The notes: a model not told the origin generated them from the sequence alone. 64,000 nucleotides of DNA from Candidatus Rifleibacteriota bacterium (GCA_015233155.1 JADFYG010000001.1:124001-188000), one strand, 5' to 3'. Numbered from the stretch's first letter, positions 24,527-34,683 are shown. Numbers and translations are program-made.

Positions 24527-27031
24527 TCATAACACTGTGGGATGTGACGGCAGCCATTTCGCCAGGATTTCCTGGATTTGTTCTATGTCGAAAGGTTTTG
24601 AGAGGTAATCGTCCATGCCGACTTCTAAACATTTTTTGCGATCACTTTCCTGGGCGCCGGCAGTAAGGGCTATAATAATAACTCGCGGAAGCGACTTCTC
24701 TGAAGCAGCTTTTCGTATCAAGGTGGCTGCTTCATAGCCATCCATTTCAGGCATATGGCAGTCCATCAAAATGAGATCGTAGTATTTGTTGGAAACAGCT
24801 TCGACGGCTTCTATGCCATTTGTGACAAGTTCAACGCGGTAACCGGATTTTTCAAGCATTCTTACAGTTATCATCTGGTTTACCAAGTTATCTTCGGCAA
24901 CCAGGATACCGTATTTTGCCCTGACCCGATCTTCCAGGATTGTGTGATTCGTGATGAACTCTTCAGGCGTCCTATTATTATTTTTCTCAGAAGTTTCGGT
25001 CTTGGAAGTCTCTTGCGCAGTAACCTCGGCGAGACGTCCGGCCGCATTGACCGAATGAGAAAGAAGTTTTCGAATGCAATCCAGAAGAAGCGCCTGCTTA
25101 ACAGGCTTGGTCAGATATGCATCGAGCCCGGCTTCGCGTGCCTTCTGCGCCTCGCCTGCATAAAATATAGATGTCAAAAGCAAGAGCGGGATATTTTTCC
25201 AGAGTGGGAGTTTCTTGATTGCCATGGCAAGTTGTACGCCGTCCATGACGGGCATCTGATGATCGAGAATGGCTAGATCCAGCCGGCCACCTTCGTTTTG
25301 AATGCGTTCCAGAGTCGCAAGAGCATTGGCGGCAGAATCAACCGAAATCGTTTCCATGTCGAGGGCTTCGAACTCTTTTTCAAGAATGAGACGATTAACC
25401 GGAATATCGTCGACGACTAATATTCGCTTTCCCTTCAGTGAGGGAGGTGCAATAGTGGTTGATTTGAGTGGTGGACGCGGCTCTAATGCGATCGTGAACC
25501 AGAATGTTGAACCCTGTCCGGGACTGCTTTCTATGCCGATATTGCCACCCATCAGGATTACCAGTTTACGACAAATGGCCAAGCCCAGGCCAGTTCCGCC
25601 ATAGCGGCGAGTCGTGGATGAATCGGCTTGGGTAAATGCCTGAAAGAGTTTTCCTGATTGCTCCTGGGTCATTCCTATGCCGGTGTCTCGCACTTCGAAA
25701 CGCACCAGAATATCATTTTCCCGCTTTTGCTGGAGTTGGGCGATGACAGCAACCTGACCTTTTTGAGTGAACTTCAGCGCATTGCTGAGAAGATTGAGTA
25801 ACACCTGACGTATACGTGCAGGATCTCCATTGACACGCTCCGGAAGGCCGGTCTTGATAAGAAGCGCCAACTCGATGTTTTTTTCCGCAGCCTTTTCTGA
25901 CAACATTTCCAGAGCTTCTTCTGCGGAGGAACGCAGGTCGAAATCGATGTGCTCGATTTCGACCTTCAGTGCTTCTATTTTTGAAAAGTCGAGAATATCG
26001 TTGATGATCTGAAGAAGCGTTTCTCCAGACAAACGAAGGGTTTGGAGATAGCCTCGCTGTTCAGTGTCCAGATTTGATCTCATCAACAGACTTGTCAAAC
26101 CGATAACGGCATTCATCGGCGTGCGAATTTCATGCGACATATTTGCCAGGAATTCGCTCTTGGCCTTGTTCGCAATTTCTCCAATCTTTCGTGTTTCTTC
26201 GATTTCCAGAAGTATACGATGAAATTTGCGTGTTCCCCAGACTATTAGCGCGGAAGCAAGTATCCATAGGGAAAAGTGGCCGACCCAGAGGGAACGCAGA
26301 CGTGAGCGACTGACGGCTTGAATCGGGGCCATGGGAATTGTGATGCTTAGCCCGCCGATTATTTCCCCGAGTTGCACTCCTGTATGACATGCGAGGCATT
26401 CGGCATCAGCACGAAGCGGATACATCATGCGCATGATTGAATTTGTTTCAGTGACGTCGAATGAGGCCACCTCTTCGGTAACTGAAGAGATGGATTTAAG
26501 TGCCTTTGCTTCCCATGGGTCGGCCGTGTTCTGAGGATGCATTGGCCGAAGACTCGCGAGACGGCTCGACAAATCCCCGTGTGCTTTTGAATTGTCCTGA
26601 ATCATGCGCGCCATATAATTTGGATCTATCGGGGGCATTTTTTGACATTCGGATGAAACTGCATTTCTGTCCGGGGTAAAATTATATGAATCTGATTGTA
26701 TTTTTTCCGATGCGTGTGAGTAGACACCACCAAGTTCTTTGTTCCAACGGCGAAAAGCCTGATTTTTGGCGAACACCTTTCGACCCTGCATTTTGGCGAT
26801 TTCTTCGATCTTCGAAAGTTCTTCCTGATAGTTCCAGGCAAGGGACAGGATGACGAAAAAGGTCCATCCGAGCCATAGCGGAAGAAACAATGACAAATAA
26901 GATGGTGGAACATGTTCGCTTCTTTGCGTAACGGGAAGAGGCAGGCTCATGATGTTTGAGGAGTCCAGTTTTTCATGAAATTCACTGGCTATTTTCTTCT
27001 CCGAATTCTTTTGTGAGCTCTTCGTATGCAT
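24527..27031 (-). CDS. Hybrid sensor histidine kinase with haem-type periplasmic domain and two receivers
   Basis: 834 aa. TM1 at about 47-66, periplasmic Tll0287-like (DUF3365) domain with a c-type haem motif ECLACHTG (C212, C215, H216), TM2 at about 250-267, HisKA with SHEIRTP (H300), HATPase (N box [10 protein letters not shown] boxes DTGIGM and GGTGLGL), receiver 1 (D590 in LAILDHQMP) and receiver 2 (D757 in LILMDCHMP). It has no output domain, so it probably passes phosphate to a separate partner. The first ATG lies within the end of the upstream maf gene with GGAGG directly before it; ATG 26950 is an alternative start. The haem motif suggests redox or gas sensing. Confidence 0.92.
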   Translation of the reverse strand: MHTKSSQKNSEKKIASEFHEKLDSSNIMSLPLPVTQRSEHVPPSYLSLFLPLWLGWTFFVILSLAWNYQEELSKIEEIAKMQGRKVFAKNQAFRRWNKELGGVYSHASEKIQSDSYNFTPDRNAVSSECQKMPPIDPNYMARMIQDNSKAHGDLSSRLASLRPMHPQNTADPWEAKALKSISSVTEEVASFDVTETNSIMRMMYPLRADAECLACHTGVQLGEIIGGLSITIPMAPIQAVSRSRLRSLWVGHFSLWILASALIVWGTRKFHRILLEIEETRKIGEIANKAKSEFLANMSHEIRTPMNAVIGLTSLLMRSNLDTEQRGYLQTLRLSGETLLQIINDILDFSKIEALKVEIEHIDFDLRSSAEEALEMLSEKAAEKNIELALLIKTGLPERVNGDPARIRQVLLNLLSNALKFTQKGQVAVIAQLQQKRENDILVRFEVRDTGIGMTQEQSGKLFQAFTQADSSTTRRYGGTGLGLAICRKLVILMGGNIGIESSPGQGSTFWFTIALEPRPPLKSTTIAPPSLKGKRILVVDDIPVNRLILEKEFEALDMETISVDSAANALATLERIQNEGGRLDLAILDHQMPVMDGVQLAMAIKKLPLWKNIPLLLLTSIFYAGEAQKAREAGLDAYLTKPVKQALLLDCIRKLLSHSVNAAGRLAEVTAQETSKTETSEKNNNRTPEEFITNHTILEDRVRAKYGILVAEDNLVNQMITVRMLEKSGYRVELVTNGIEAVEAVSNKYYDLILMDCHMPEMDGYEAATLIRKAASEKSLPRVIIIALTAGAQESDRKKCLEVGMDDYLSKPFDIEQIQEILAKWLPSHPTVL

Positions 27032-28913
27032 CCTCCAGAAGCTTCAATGCGATGATACACACGTCGCCGATCGTTGGGAACCAGCGTTTCATCATGCGAA
27101 TAGCCTGTAGCTTGTATCGTTTTTCGTCTTCACATATGCTTGGAAGTTCGTTGAAGTCCATTTCAAATTTTACAATGATCATCTGTACGATGTGCATCAG
27201 ATATAGATTGAAATATTTGCCGAAGAGAATAACCTTCCCTCGTGCCACTGTTAATTCAGCGTGAACCTGGTTAATACGATCATCGGGAAAGCGGCTTAAA
27301 AAGTCTTCGAGGTCGTTGTATTTTCCCCGGTTGAGCTCATCTTCAAAATCGTTAACAAGTTGTTCCCCCTTCGTGCAAAACTCGATCACATTCTTTACTT
27401 CTCGTCGTGTTATGACCATCGTTTCATGGAATCGCTTCCATTCTGTTTGTATTTCCTTCTCTGTGGGGTAGTGGAGATATTTTTTTAAATGTGCCTTTGC
27501 ATCGAATTCTTTTTGACAATATTTCGCGATGGACTCACGAAGCGGCATCAGTTTTGTTCCTTCGATGTATGCTCCGCCTTCAGTTGAATTGATACATGTG
27601 CCTTTGTAAGTTGCCACATCTGTGACGAAATTTTTTAAAAACAAATCAAAAATTGTATCGGTATAAACCCATTCCTGTGTGTTTCCACGAACTTTGAACA
27701 ATTGTTCCTGCTTGAGACCCAGCGTGGTTACTGAATTAGCTCCATTGGCATGCGTTTTTTCAAGACTTTGAAACGAGCAATCCTGGCCGACAAGTATAAT
27801 TGGATTGCATCCCATATATTCCAGGAGTTTGAACGCCATATTTGAGCAGGATGGGCCGATTTGGAGAGTTCCTTTGGGCATCTGAAGCCAGTCGAAATGT
27901 GCAAAGCTGCGATATACGACAATATTCGGGCCTTTCCAGGCATCATAAACTTCACGCATTATTACCGGAGTCGCTGCCAGATAGACATTTTGCATATCTT
28001 CAAGAGGAATATCCTCGAAAAGTTTCGCGACTTCGATGACGCGTTCAAGTGTAGCCACGGCGTGAGGGCGGATTCCATGTCGCAACAAAACACGCAATGC
28101 TGAATCAGCGGCAAACATGACACATTTACCCACAGACGCTTTCAATTCCTCGATGTTTTTATCGAGCGAGGGCCCTGTTGAAACGACGATCCCTGGCAAT
28201 CCCCGGAAATGATCCTTCATATCCTTGATGCCGGGATTACGCATTATCGTGGAAAGATTTTTCATGATATTTTCGACGCCGACCAGCGAATCTTTCGGGC
28301 AGTTGCCGTAGTTGAAAATAATGGTATGAGCTGCCTCCCGGAATTGGCGAAGCATGTTCCGGCTGTATTCACCATGGACTTTGCTGATGGCTGGATGGTC
28401 GAATACCACAAGAGTTTTCAAGAAAAGTTGAAAGCCGACGCCGGATTGTTTAATGAGATCGCTCATGACCGCGAATCCATCTTCTTCCGGGACGCCGATT
28501 GCCCAACGGATTTTATCCGACTCAAACAGGTCGGTCATATCGACTGTGGAAACAGCTGTACGAAGTGCTTCGACGTCTTTTTCTATGACGACCGTGAACA
28601 AATTCGTATCTGTGAACTCCGTAAGAAAGGCGCGAACGTGATAAGCCAGGCCGAGTCCAAAAAGTACGGCAAGTTTCGGGTTTTTGAACTCCAGGCCTTT
28701 TACCTGCTGTAACGCTTCTTTTTGAGGATCGTATTTACTGTGTATCTGATGACGCTTGCCTTTAGCTTCGATTGCCAAAGTCGGAGACTCGTTCTTTGCG
28801 TTTTCGACGATGTATCGATAGGGATTATTGTCATCCATTTCGATGATCTTTGCCAGTATCGGGTGGCGGCGGCGCAGACACCGCATGTTTGATGCATATA
28901 CATTCGATTTCAT
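26982..28913 (-). CDS. Maf family flagellin glycosyltransferase (second copy)
   Basis: 643 aa, same family as the Maf at 20126-22144 but clearly divergent. Landmarks: [65 protein letters not shown] and [13 protein letters not shown] prefer ATG 28913: from there the N-terminus (MKSNVYAS...RRRHPILA) lines up with the start of the first Maf (MDSWLTQN...ARHPALLA). A TTG at 28970, overlapping the hisF2 stop, would add 19 residues. It is directly downstream of the amidotransferase set, suggesting that it transfers the amidinated sugar. Confidence 0.9.
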   Translation of the reverse strand: MKSNVYASNMRCLRRRHPILAKIIEMDDNNPYRYIVENAKNESPTLAIEAKGKRHQIHSKYDPQKEALQQVKGLEFKNPKLAVLFGLGLAYHVRAFLTEFTDTNLFTVVIEKDVEALRTAVSTVDMTDLFESDKIRWAIGVPEEDGFAVMSDLIKQSGVGFQLFLKTLVVFDHPAISKVHGEYSRNMLRQFREAAHTIIFNYGNCPKDSLVGVENIMKNLSTIMRNPGIKDMKDHFRGLPGIVVSTGPSLDKNIEELKASVGKCVMFAADSALRVLLRHGIRPHAVATLERVIEVAKLFEDIPLEDMQNVYLAATPVIMREVYDAWKGPNIVVYRSFAHFDWLQMPKGTLQIGPSCSNMAFKLLEYMGCNPIILVGQDCSFQSLEKTHANGANSVTTLGLKQEQLFKVRGNTQEWVYTDTIFDLFLKNFVTDVATYKGTCINSTEGGAYIEGTKLMPLRESIAKYCQKEFDAKAHLKKYLHYPTEKEIQTEWKRFHETMVITRREVKNVIEFCTKGEQLVNDFEDELNRGKYNDLEDFLSRFPDDRINQVHAELTVARGKVILFGKYFNLYLMHIVQMIIVKFEMDFNELPSICEDEKRYKLQAIRMMKRWFPTIGDVCIIALKLLEDAYEELTKEFGEENSQ

Positions 28914-28966
28914 CGTCTTGGCTCTTTCATTAACGAGTTTTGTCCTGGTAGATAGATTCTGACTGA

Positions 28967-29866
28967 TCAAGTGTGAATAGGTTTCAGGTTTGATCGGCGC
29001 ACTGGAATTCCACGCTGAGAAAGGTAGTCTTTTGCCGCAAGCGGCGTTTGTTCAGTGAATTGATACATGGCGCCGGCCGCGACCGCTGATGCCCCGCCAG
29101 TGACTATAGCCTGATACAAATGTTCGTAACTCCCGGCTCCCCCTCCGGCGATTACTGGAATCTTCACGGCTTCGGTAATGGATTTTATGAGATCAAGATC
29201 ATACCCAGTCATCGTACCATCGCGTTCAATCGATGTGACGAGAATCTCACCGGCTCCATAAGATTCAGCCTGAACAGCAAGATCTACCGGACTTAGCCCG
29301 GTCGGGCGAGTTCCGCTGTGAGTGTAACATTCATAGACGCCCTTCCCAGATGGTTGAGCTCGGAATGATTGCCTGTCCGTATTAAGAGGAGGGGGCACAA
29401 TGGGCCCGGTCAGAGAAACATCTGTTAAACGCGATGAAGACACGGTTTCGTCTGGTTCCATATGGGCTCTGCGGGCATCGATGCTTACTACGATGCACTG
29501 AGAACCGAAACGCTCAGCGCCCTCCCTGATGATTTCCGGACATTCGACAGCTGCTGTATTGATAGCGACCTTGTCGGCGCCCGCAAGCAAAAGTCGTCGT
29601 ATATGCTCGACCTCGCGAATGCCTCCGCCTACAGTAAGTGGAACAAAGCATTCAGGCGATAATTCACTTATGATTTCGTAGTCGGGTGGGAGGCCATCGT
29701 TAGTTGCCGTAATGTTAAGTAGAATCAATTCATCGACACATCTGGCGTTGAATACTTTTATAGCAGGCATTAACGTTCCGATGCGGCGCCAGCTATCGAA
29801 GCCGATGCCTTTAATGAGCGTGACATCTTTCCAGAGCAATACCGGAATTACTCGCGTTTTCAGCAT
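28967..29866 (-). CDS. HisF-like subunit for sugar amidination (WbuZ/HisF2 type)
   Basis: 299 aa (beta/alpha)8 barrel. Residues [16 protein letters not shown] replace the HisF sequence around its first catalytic Asp (usually IPCLDV), as in WbuZ/HisF2 proteins, while VSID (D130) is kept. It is therefore probably not a histidine enzyme: with HisH2 it would deliver ammonia to the PseA/WbpG-type amidotransferase. An insert of about 40 residues at 134-174, rich in Ser, Thr and Pro, is unlike the usual 250-aa family members. It starts at ATG 29866, 13 bases after hisH2. Confidence 0.88.
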   Translation of the reverse strand: MLKTRVIPVLLWKDVTLIKGIGFDSWRRIGTLMPAIKVFNARCVDELILLNITATNDGLPPDYEIISELSPECFVPLTVGGGIREVEHIRRLLLAGADKVAINTAAVECPEIIREGAERFGSQCIVVSIDARRAHMEPDETVSSSRLTDVSLTGPIVPPPLNTDRQSFRAQPSGKGVYECYTHSGTRPTGLSPVDLAVQAESYGAGEILVTSIERDGTMTGYDLDLIKSITEAVKIPVIAGGGAGSYEHLYQAIVTGGASAVAAGAMYQFTEQTPLAAKDYLSQRGIPVRRSNLKPIHT

Positions 29867-29879
29867 GGCTTGAATGGTT

Positions 29880-30503
29880 TCACTGGCTCAGGAAATTGCG
29901 CAGCAACTGAAATCCGACTGGCTGACTTTTTTCCGGGTGGAACTGGGTGCCAAAAACCGCACCGCGGCCTACCACAGAGGCAAAACCGCCGCAATATGGC
30001 GTCGTTGCGAGCAAATGCGCAGCGGGATCAGACGGGCGAAAGGCAAACGAGTGAACAAAATAGAAGTCAGTTCCATCTGGTATACCCATGAATAGTTTCT
30101 CTGAAGCTATTGATGAGACATAGTGGACATCATTCCAGCCGACATGAGGGATACGAACATCCGGGTGGTCTGGAACCAGACGTCTGACTTCGCCTGGAAT
30201 CAGTCCCAGGCCGGGATTTTCCCCGCCTTCTTCACCAATATCGGCAAGGAGTTGCATACCGAGGCAAATGCCGAGGAGCGGAAGCCCTCTATCGATTGCG
30301 CGGTGAAGAGCATCGCGCCATCCGCGTTCCCGGAGGCGAGCTGAACCGTCAGCGAACGAACCCACGCCAGGCAGAATGACGTGAGTCGCTGAATTGAGAT
30401 CATCGGGATTACCCGATATCTGCACGGCTGCTCCGCATTCTTCGATAGCTCTGCGGACCGAACCAAGATTGCCCATGCCGTAATCGATTACCAGGACGTT
30501 CAT
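29880..30503 (-). CDS. HisH-like glutamine amidotransferase (HisH2)
   Basis: 207 aa class I glutaminase. The nucleophile Cys is in GICLGMQLL, and the catalytic His and Glu are in QFHPEKSQ. YGMGNLGSVRRAIE is typical of HisH. By context (between hisF2 and the N-acetyl sugar amidotransferase) it releases ammonia from glutamine for sugar amidination rather than for histidine synthesis; no other his gene is nearby. Confidence 0.92.
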   Translation of the reverse strand: MNVLVIDYGMGNLGSVRRAIEECGAAVQISGNPDDLNSATHVILPGVGSFADGSARLRERGWRDALHRAIDRGLPLLGICLGMQLLADIGEEGGENPGLGLIPGEVRRLVPDHPDVRIPHVGWNDVHYVSSIASEKLFMGIPDGTDFYFVHSFAFRPSDPAAHLLATTPYCGGFASVVGRGAVFGTQFHPEKSQPVGFQLLRNFLSQ

Positions 30504-30519
30504 TTTCTCGCTCGGAGAT

Positions 30520-31671
30520 TCAATTGGGGTTATCGTAGGCGATTTTGGTGAGATTACCCTGGCGATCTTTCAGAAGATTGCCATTGCGATCAGTTTTAAA
30601 TAGTTTGCGATTCGTGAAACGGTCACAAATGCGTATAAATTCATCTACTGTAATGTCGAGTGGCTCAAGAATTTTATCGAGTGGCTTACCAAGATAATTC
30701 CAGGGGAATTTTCCATCGTGCAGCCTGACTATTTTCATTCCATCGTGTCGTGACAGGCGTCCTCGTCGGATGTGAAGGCATGTAATATCTGTTGCGCGGC
30801 TGAAACCGAATTTCAGGAACTTGAAATAATCATGAATGCCGGTCTGATGATTATCCAGGTTTTCGTAATTCACACTGGAGCCTTCTACGGTGCGATGATA
30901 TGTAGTAAAGCCATTGGCTTGTGAAATAAGGGCATTTTCATAGCCATCCCATGGGAGGAAATAACCCAGGAAGAGACCGGTAACTCCGACTTTCTTCAGC
31001 TCCTCTTCCGGTGGATATGTAAAAGGAACCAGATGGCGCTGCTCGATGCTGTCCAGGCCGACGAGATCGCTGACTCGCAACCCCAGCAATCCGCCGAACT
31101 CTTCCAGCCAGCGTCGGTCAAGTGTGTTGTTCTCTGTGGCCGCAGCGGGACCGCCATACTCGTTCTGTGAATTCTCGCCCCATATCAGGAGCGGGACATT
31201 GAACTGGACCGCGATGCGCACTGGAATTGTGAATATTCCAACGTGCTCAGGCCAGGAGATGTCGCCGACCTGCATCAAGCCAATGCGGTTAAGTTTTCGA
31301 CGAATAACTCGATTACTGGTCAACTCGACGTAATCGACGCCCATATTCTTTATATTTTCTATATTTTTGCGGCCTATTTCGGACAGATCACAAGTGGTTG
31401 CCGTTACGCAAATCGGATTCATTCCGCGTTCCAGCATGCGTATCACCTGATAGGTACTGTCCTTTCCGCCACTTACGGGAATAACGCAGTCCCAGTTTCT
31501 GCCGTCTTTTGAGCGGTAGCGATCCAGGATGGAATTGAGTTCCTGTGATCGTATGCTCCAGTCCACTTTTTCCCTGTTTTCGAAGCTGCGACACGCATTG
31601 CAAACGCATTCGTCATCCAGTTTCAGATCCGGTTTCGTATCGGGCATGACGCATCTGCTACAGTATTTCAT
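30520..31671 (-). CDS. N-acetyl sugar amidotransferase (PseA/WbpG family)
   Basis: 383 aa ATP-PPase family enzyme. It has an N-terminal zinc-type pair CSRC and CNAC, then the PP-loop PVSGGKDST at about residue 65. Family members convert an N-acetyl group to acetamidino using ammonia from the HisH/HisF pair (PseA for pseudaminic acid in Campylobacter, WbpG in Pseudomonas O-antigen). Start ATG is 4 bases after pseB. The exact sugar cannot be read from sequence. Confidence 0.93.
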   Translation of the reverse strand: MKYCSRCVMPDTKPDLKLDDECVCNACRSFENREKVDWSIRSQELNSILDRYRSKDGRNWDCVIPVSGGKDSTYQVIRMLERGMNPICVTATTCDLSEIGRKNIENIKNMGVDYVELTSNRVIRRKLNRIGLMQVGDISWPEHVGIFTIPVRIAVQFNVPLLIWGENSQNEYGGPAAATENNTLDRRWLEEFGGLLGLRVSDLVGLDSIEQRHLVPFTYPPEEELKKVGVTGLFLGYFLPWDGYENALISQANGFTTYHRTVEGSSVNYENLDNHQTGIHDYFKFLKFGFSRATDITCLHIRRGRLSRHDGMKIVRLHDGKFPWNYLGKPLDKILEPLDITVDEFIRICDRFTNRKLFKTDRNGNLLKDRQGNLTKIAYDNPN

Positions 31672-31675
31672 ATGG

Positions 31676-32656
31676 TTATAAACCTTCGGAGGCTAATATT
31701 TTTTTGAGTCCTTCGCTATCAAGCCAGCGGTCGTTGGTGTCGCTGGTGTATTCGAAGCCCTCGGGAACAGGGGTTACGTTGGTCAGGGGCTCCGTTTGCC
31801 AGAAGGAAAAATCCGGACGTTTTATGTAGTATTCATCCGTGGAGAACAGATTACGGGAATCGTCTTTCGAAATCATAATTTCGTGCAACTTTTCACCTGG
31901 GCGAATACCGATGATTTTGAGTCTGGCGTGTGGAGCAATAGCCTTTGCAAGGTCGACTATCTTCATGCTGGGTATTCGCGGGATGAAAAGTTCTCCACCC
32001 TGCATTTCCCGGAGGGCGTTCACGACAAAGGCTACGGCTTGGCGCAGAGTGATCCAGAAGCGGGTCATTCTATCATCAGTAATCGGAATTTCCCCTTTTA
32101 TTGCCAGTTCCCGGAACAGCGGAACTATGCTGCCGCGACTGCCGAGCACGTTGCCATAGCGAACAACGGCAAAACGGGTTTCCCTCACTCCGGAGTATGC
32201 GTTGGCGGCAATAAAAAGCTTATCAGAGCAAAGTTTGGTGGCACCATACAGATTGACCGGATTACATGCCTTGTCGGTGCTGAGAGCGATAACGCGTTTA
32301 ACATGTGCATCCAGGGCAGCGCCGATAACATTCTGTGCGCCCTGGATATTAGTCTGGACCGCTTCAAAAGGATTGTATTCGGCGATTGGGACATGCTTGA
32401 GAGCGGCGGCGTGTACAACTATGTCTACGTCTGAGAAAGCTCGATAAAGTCGATCGCGATCCCTCACATCGCCTATGAAGAAGCGCAAGCGCTCTGCGTT
32501 TGCTGCGAATTTTTTTGCCATTTCGAACTGTTTGAATTCATCTCGCGAATAAATGATTATTTTTCGTGGAGAATGGTTGTCGAGAAGAGCTTTTACGAAT
32601 GCGTTGCCGAAAGAACCAGTGCCACCGGTTACCAACACCACTTTTTCTTGCAGCAT
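31676..32656 (-). CDS. pseB: UDP-N-acetylglucosamine 4,6-dehydratase (inverting), PseB
   Basis: 326 aa, short-chain dehydrogenase fold. It starts the pseudaminic acid pathway by making the UDP-4-keto-6-deoxy-L-AltNAc precursor. Rossmann motif VTGGTGSFGNAF, catalytic STDKACNPVNLYGATK with the YxxxK pair. The C-terminus has GIRPGEKLHEIMIS. AAAGGA stands 7 bases before ATG 32656; the longer frame to 32749 would have a non-conserved 31-residue head and is rejected. It heads the glycosylation operon. pseC, pseH, pseG and pseI are not in the window. Confidence 0.93.
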   Translation of the reverse strand: MLQEKVVLVTGGTGSFGNAFVKALLDNHSPRKIIIYSRDEFKQFEMAKKFAANAERLRFFIGDVRDRDRLYRAFSDVDIVVHAAALKHVPIAEYNPFEAVQTNIQGAQNVIGAALDAHVKRVIALSTDKACNPVNLYGATKLCSDKLFIAANAYSGVRETRFAVVRYGNVLGSRGSIVPLFRELAIKGEIPITDDRMTRFWITLRQAVAFVVNALREMQGGELFIPRIPSMKIVDLAKAIAPHARLKIIGIRPGEKLHEIMISKDDSRNLFSTDEYYIKRPDFSFWQTEPLTNVTPVPEGFEYTSDTNDRWLDSEGLKKILASEGL

Positions 32657-32709
32657 CTCAATCCTTTCCTGAAAGCGAAATTTCCCGATCAGGATACAAT
32701 ATACCTGAG

Positions 32710-32738
32710 CATATTGACAAATTTCATCTGTCAATATG
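32710..32738. promoter_or_regulatory. Perfect inverted repeat upstream of pseB
   Basis: CATATTGACA and its exact complement TGTCAATATG are separated by 9 bases, 54-82 bases upstream of the pseB ATG. The 10-bp half-sites and spacing suit an operator for a dimeric regulator. One arm also contains a -35-like TTGACA on either strand, so it may overlap the promoter. Confidence 0.5.
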
Positions 32739-32805
32739 TTCTTCCCCAATTTTTGAAGGTATTCACAGGGATTGTTTATAAATTGCTGAAGGTCTCATGC
32801 AAAGG

Positions 32806-32834
32806 TTGACACGATTTATTGCCTGTGATAGCAT
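32806..32834 (+). promoter_or_regulatory. Promoter of tRNA-Thr
   Basis: TTGACA (32806-32811), 17-base spacer, TAGCAT (32829-32834). Start is expected near 32841, 17 bases before the tRNA. Confidence 0.7.
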
Positions 32835-32857
32835 ATTGCGCTGTTAAATGTATTCAT

Positions 32858-32929
32858 GCCGGCGTAGCTCAGTGGTAGAGCAGCTGATTCGTAATCAGCA
32901 GGTCGTAGGTTCAATCCCTATCGCCGGCT
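32858..32929 (+). tRNA. tRNA-Thr (CGT)
   Basis: 72-base cloverleaf. Acceptor GCCGGCG/CGCCGGC, D arm GCTC-AGTGGTA-GAGC, anticodon arm GCTGA-TTCGTAA-TCAGC with anticodon CGT, T arm GTAGG-TTCAATC-CCTAT, discriminator T. CCA is not encoded. Confidence 0.95.
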
Positions 32930-32980
32930 TGTTTGTTCCCCGGATTGCCAGGCTTCAGTTAAGGTGTCTTCCCGAACCAG

Positions 32981-33910
32981 ATGGAATCACAAATCATCGG
33001 CGGCAGTCAAGCCATCCGCGACGTGCTTGCGCTTATCGAAAAGGTAGCGGCGAGTGATGTAACTGTTCTGATCACGGGCGAAAGCGGAACCGGCAAGGAG
33101 ATGGTCGCTGAAGCGATTGTTCGTTCGGGGTCCAGATGCGGGAAGCCATTCATCAAGATGAACTGCGCAGCCATCCCTTCCGAGCTTCTCGAAAGTCAGA
33201 TGTTTGGCCATGAGCGGGGAGCGTTTACTGGTGCTGTAGCCAGACAGGAAGGCTGTTTTGAGCGGGCAAACCACGGAGTTTTGTTTCTGGATGAGATTGC
33301 TGACATGGCTCTCGTTACTCAGACAAAGGTGCTTCGGGTTTTGCAGGAGCAGGTGTTCGAACGAATTGGCGGAAAAGACACGTTGCATGTTGATGTGCGA
33401 ATTCTTGCCGCCACTAACAAGGATTTGCTTGAAGAGATTCGCCGTGGCCGATTCCGGGAGGATCTTTATTATCGGCTCAATGTGATCGAGATACGCATGC
33501 CGCCCTTGCGTGATCGCATGGAGGATCTGCGACCTATAGTAGATTTTTTTCTTGAGACATTTTCCCGGAAATATCGGAAACCAGGCATGAAAATAGGAAA
33601 TGAAGGGTACCATACTCTGGAAGAGTATACTTGGCCTGGGAATATCCGCGAACTCCGGAATATAATGGAGAGAGCAGTTGTTCTCGCCCGAACTGATATC
33701 ATAGGACCTGAAGACTTTCCAGAAAAGTTAAGGGCATTATCACTAGTTTCGACGGACCTTCTTAAGGGAGTCGACATTCTGACTCTGGCCGACATGGAAA
33801 AAATGTATGTGCGCAAAGTTCTTGATTTTACCGCTGGAAATAAACTTCAGGCGGCAAGACTTCTTGATATTGATCCAAAAACCTTGCGCGCGAAGCTCGG
33901 AAACGGTTAG
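32981..33910 (+). CDS. Sigma-54 activator without sensor domain
   Basis: 309-aa NtrC/PspF-type AAA+ protein. Walker A GESGTGKE, the sigma-54 contact loop GAFTGA, Walker B GVLFLDEIAD and the C-terminal Fis-type helix-turn-helix (GNKLQAARLLDIDPKTLRAKL). The start falls at the first residues of the AAA+ domain, so there is no receiver, GAF or PAS domain; like PspF, it would need a separate inhibitor or control by amount. It is 51 bases after tRNA-Thr and may share its transcript. Flagellar sigma-54 control is possible but not shown. Confidence 0.93.
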   Translation: MESQIIGGSQAIRDVLALIEKVAASDVTVLITGESGTGKEMVAEAIVRSGSRCGKPFIKMNCAAIPSELLESQMFGHERGAFTGAVARQEGCFERANHGVLFLDEIADMALVTQTKVLRVLQEQVFERIGGKDTLHVDVRILAATNKDLLEEIRRGRFREDLYYRLNVIEIRMPPLRDRMEDLRPIVDFFLETFSRKYRKPGMKIGNEGYHTLEEYTWPGNIRELRNIMERAVVLARTDIIGPEDFPEKLRALSLVSTDLLKGVDILTLADMEKMYVRKVLDFTAGNKLQAARLLDIDPKTLRAKLGNG

Positions 33911-33957
33911 ACTATACAGATGAAAAAATACCATGCAGGAGTTACGGGTAGGTTTTC

Positions 33958-34230
33958 ATGGGTAAGGTAGCCATTGTCAATCGAATGGAGGCTTTTGTTG
34001 AGATGGCCATGGACGAGATTCTCTCAAAAAGGTCTGACGTCTGTGGCTGTGAACGTTGCAGATTAGATCAGACGGCTCTCTCTCTGAATGCTCTTCCGCC
34101 GCGTTATGTAGTATCTGATTTTGGCGAGGTGGTTACCAATCTAGACCTTGATTCCTCGCAACACAAAGCCGATTGTATGGTGGCCGTCCTGCAAGCTATT
34201 GAAATTGTCCGGAAAAATCCAAGACATTAG
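33958..34230 (+). CDS. ComFB-family protein
   Basis: 90 aa, late competence development ComFB domain. It has the typical C-x-C-x2-C cluster (CGCERC) and an ALPPRYVVSDFGEV segment. ComFB proteins occur with motility and signalling genes, and some bind cyclic dinucleotides. It lies between the sigma-54 activator and a STAS gene, all on one strand with short gaps. ATG 33958 follows GGTAGG by 5 bases. Confidence 0.85.
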   Translation: MGKVAIVNRMEAFVEMAMDEILSKRSDVCGCERCRLDQTALSLNALPPRYVVSDFGEVVTNLDLDSSQHKADCMVAVLQAIEIVRKNPRH

Positions 34231-34254
34231 ACAAATCCTTATTGGAGGAATGTA

Positions 34255-34626
34255 ATGACCGAGAAAAAAAGTGGAGTTGAAAAGGAAAAGCTTTCTTTCG
34301 AAATGAAAGACGCCGAAAAGGGATTCATTATTCTTTCCCTCATCGGAGAGCTTGACATGTGGTCTCTGCCGCAAGCCAAGGAGCGCGTCAGCGAATTGAT
34401 AGGCCAGGGCAAGGTAAAACTGGTTCTGGACCTTGAAAAGATGAATTACATCGATTCGTCAGGTCTGGGATTTTTCATCGGCACGCTGAAGAAATTAAAG
34501 GATGCCGGCGGCGAATTGATGTTGGTAAACCTCAATGCCTATATCTTCCATATATTCAAGCTGATCCAGTTGCAGCACATTATTCCGACCTATGACACGC
34601 TCGAAGAGGCTGCAAAGCACTTTTGA
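34255..34626 (+). CDS. STAS-domain anti-sigma factor antagonist-like protein
   Basis: 123 aa. SpoIIAA-like STAS fold with the phosphorylatable serine region NYIDSSGLG and a preceding beta strand VKLVLDLEKM. Such proteins bind anti-sigma kinases or act in partner switches; no kinase partner is nearby. Start ATG 34255 follows GGAGG. Confidence 0.9.
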   Translation: MTEKKSGVEKEKLSFEMKDAEKGFIILSLIGELDMWSLPQAKERVSELIGQGKVKLVLDLEKMNYIDSSGLGFFIGTLKKLKDAGGELMLVNLNAYIFHIFKLIQLQHIIPTYDTLEEAAKHF

Positions 34627-34643
34627 TCGTGCGAGTACAAATA

Positions 34644-34660
34644 CCCCGCCGAATACGGGG
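34644..34660 (+). terminator. Small GC hairpin before rpmE
   Basis: CCCCG-CCGAATA-CGGGG between the STAS gene and rpmE. It may terminate the STAS transcript or belong to the L31 leader. Confidence 0.35.
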
Positions 34661-34683
34661 CAATTATTAAGGAGCTATCGTCA

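Noticed and set aside
28967-30503. hisF and hisH as histidine biosynthesis genes
   Set aside because: HisF lacks the first catalytic Asp context, no other his genes are nearby, and both sit between a sugar amidotransferase and a Maf gene.
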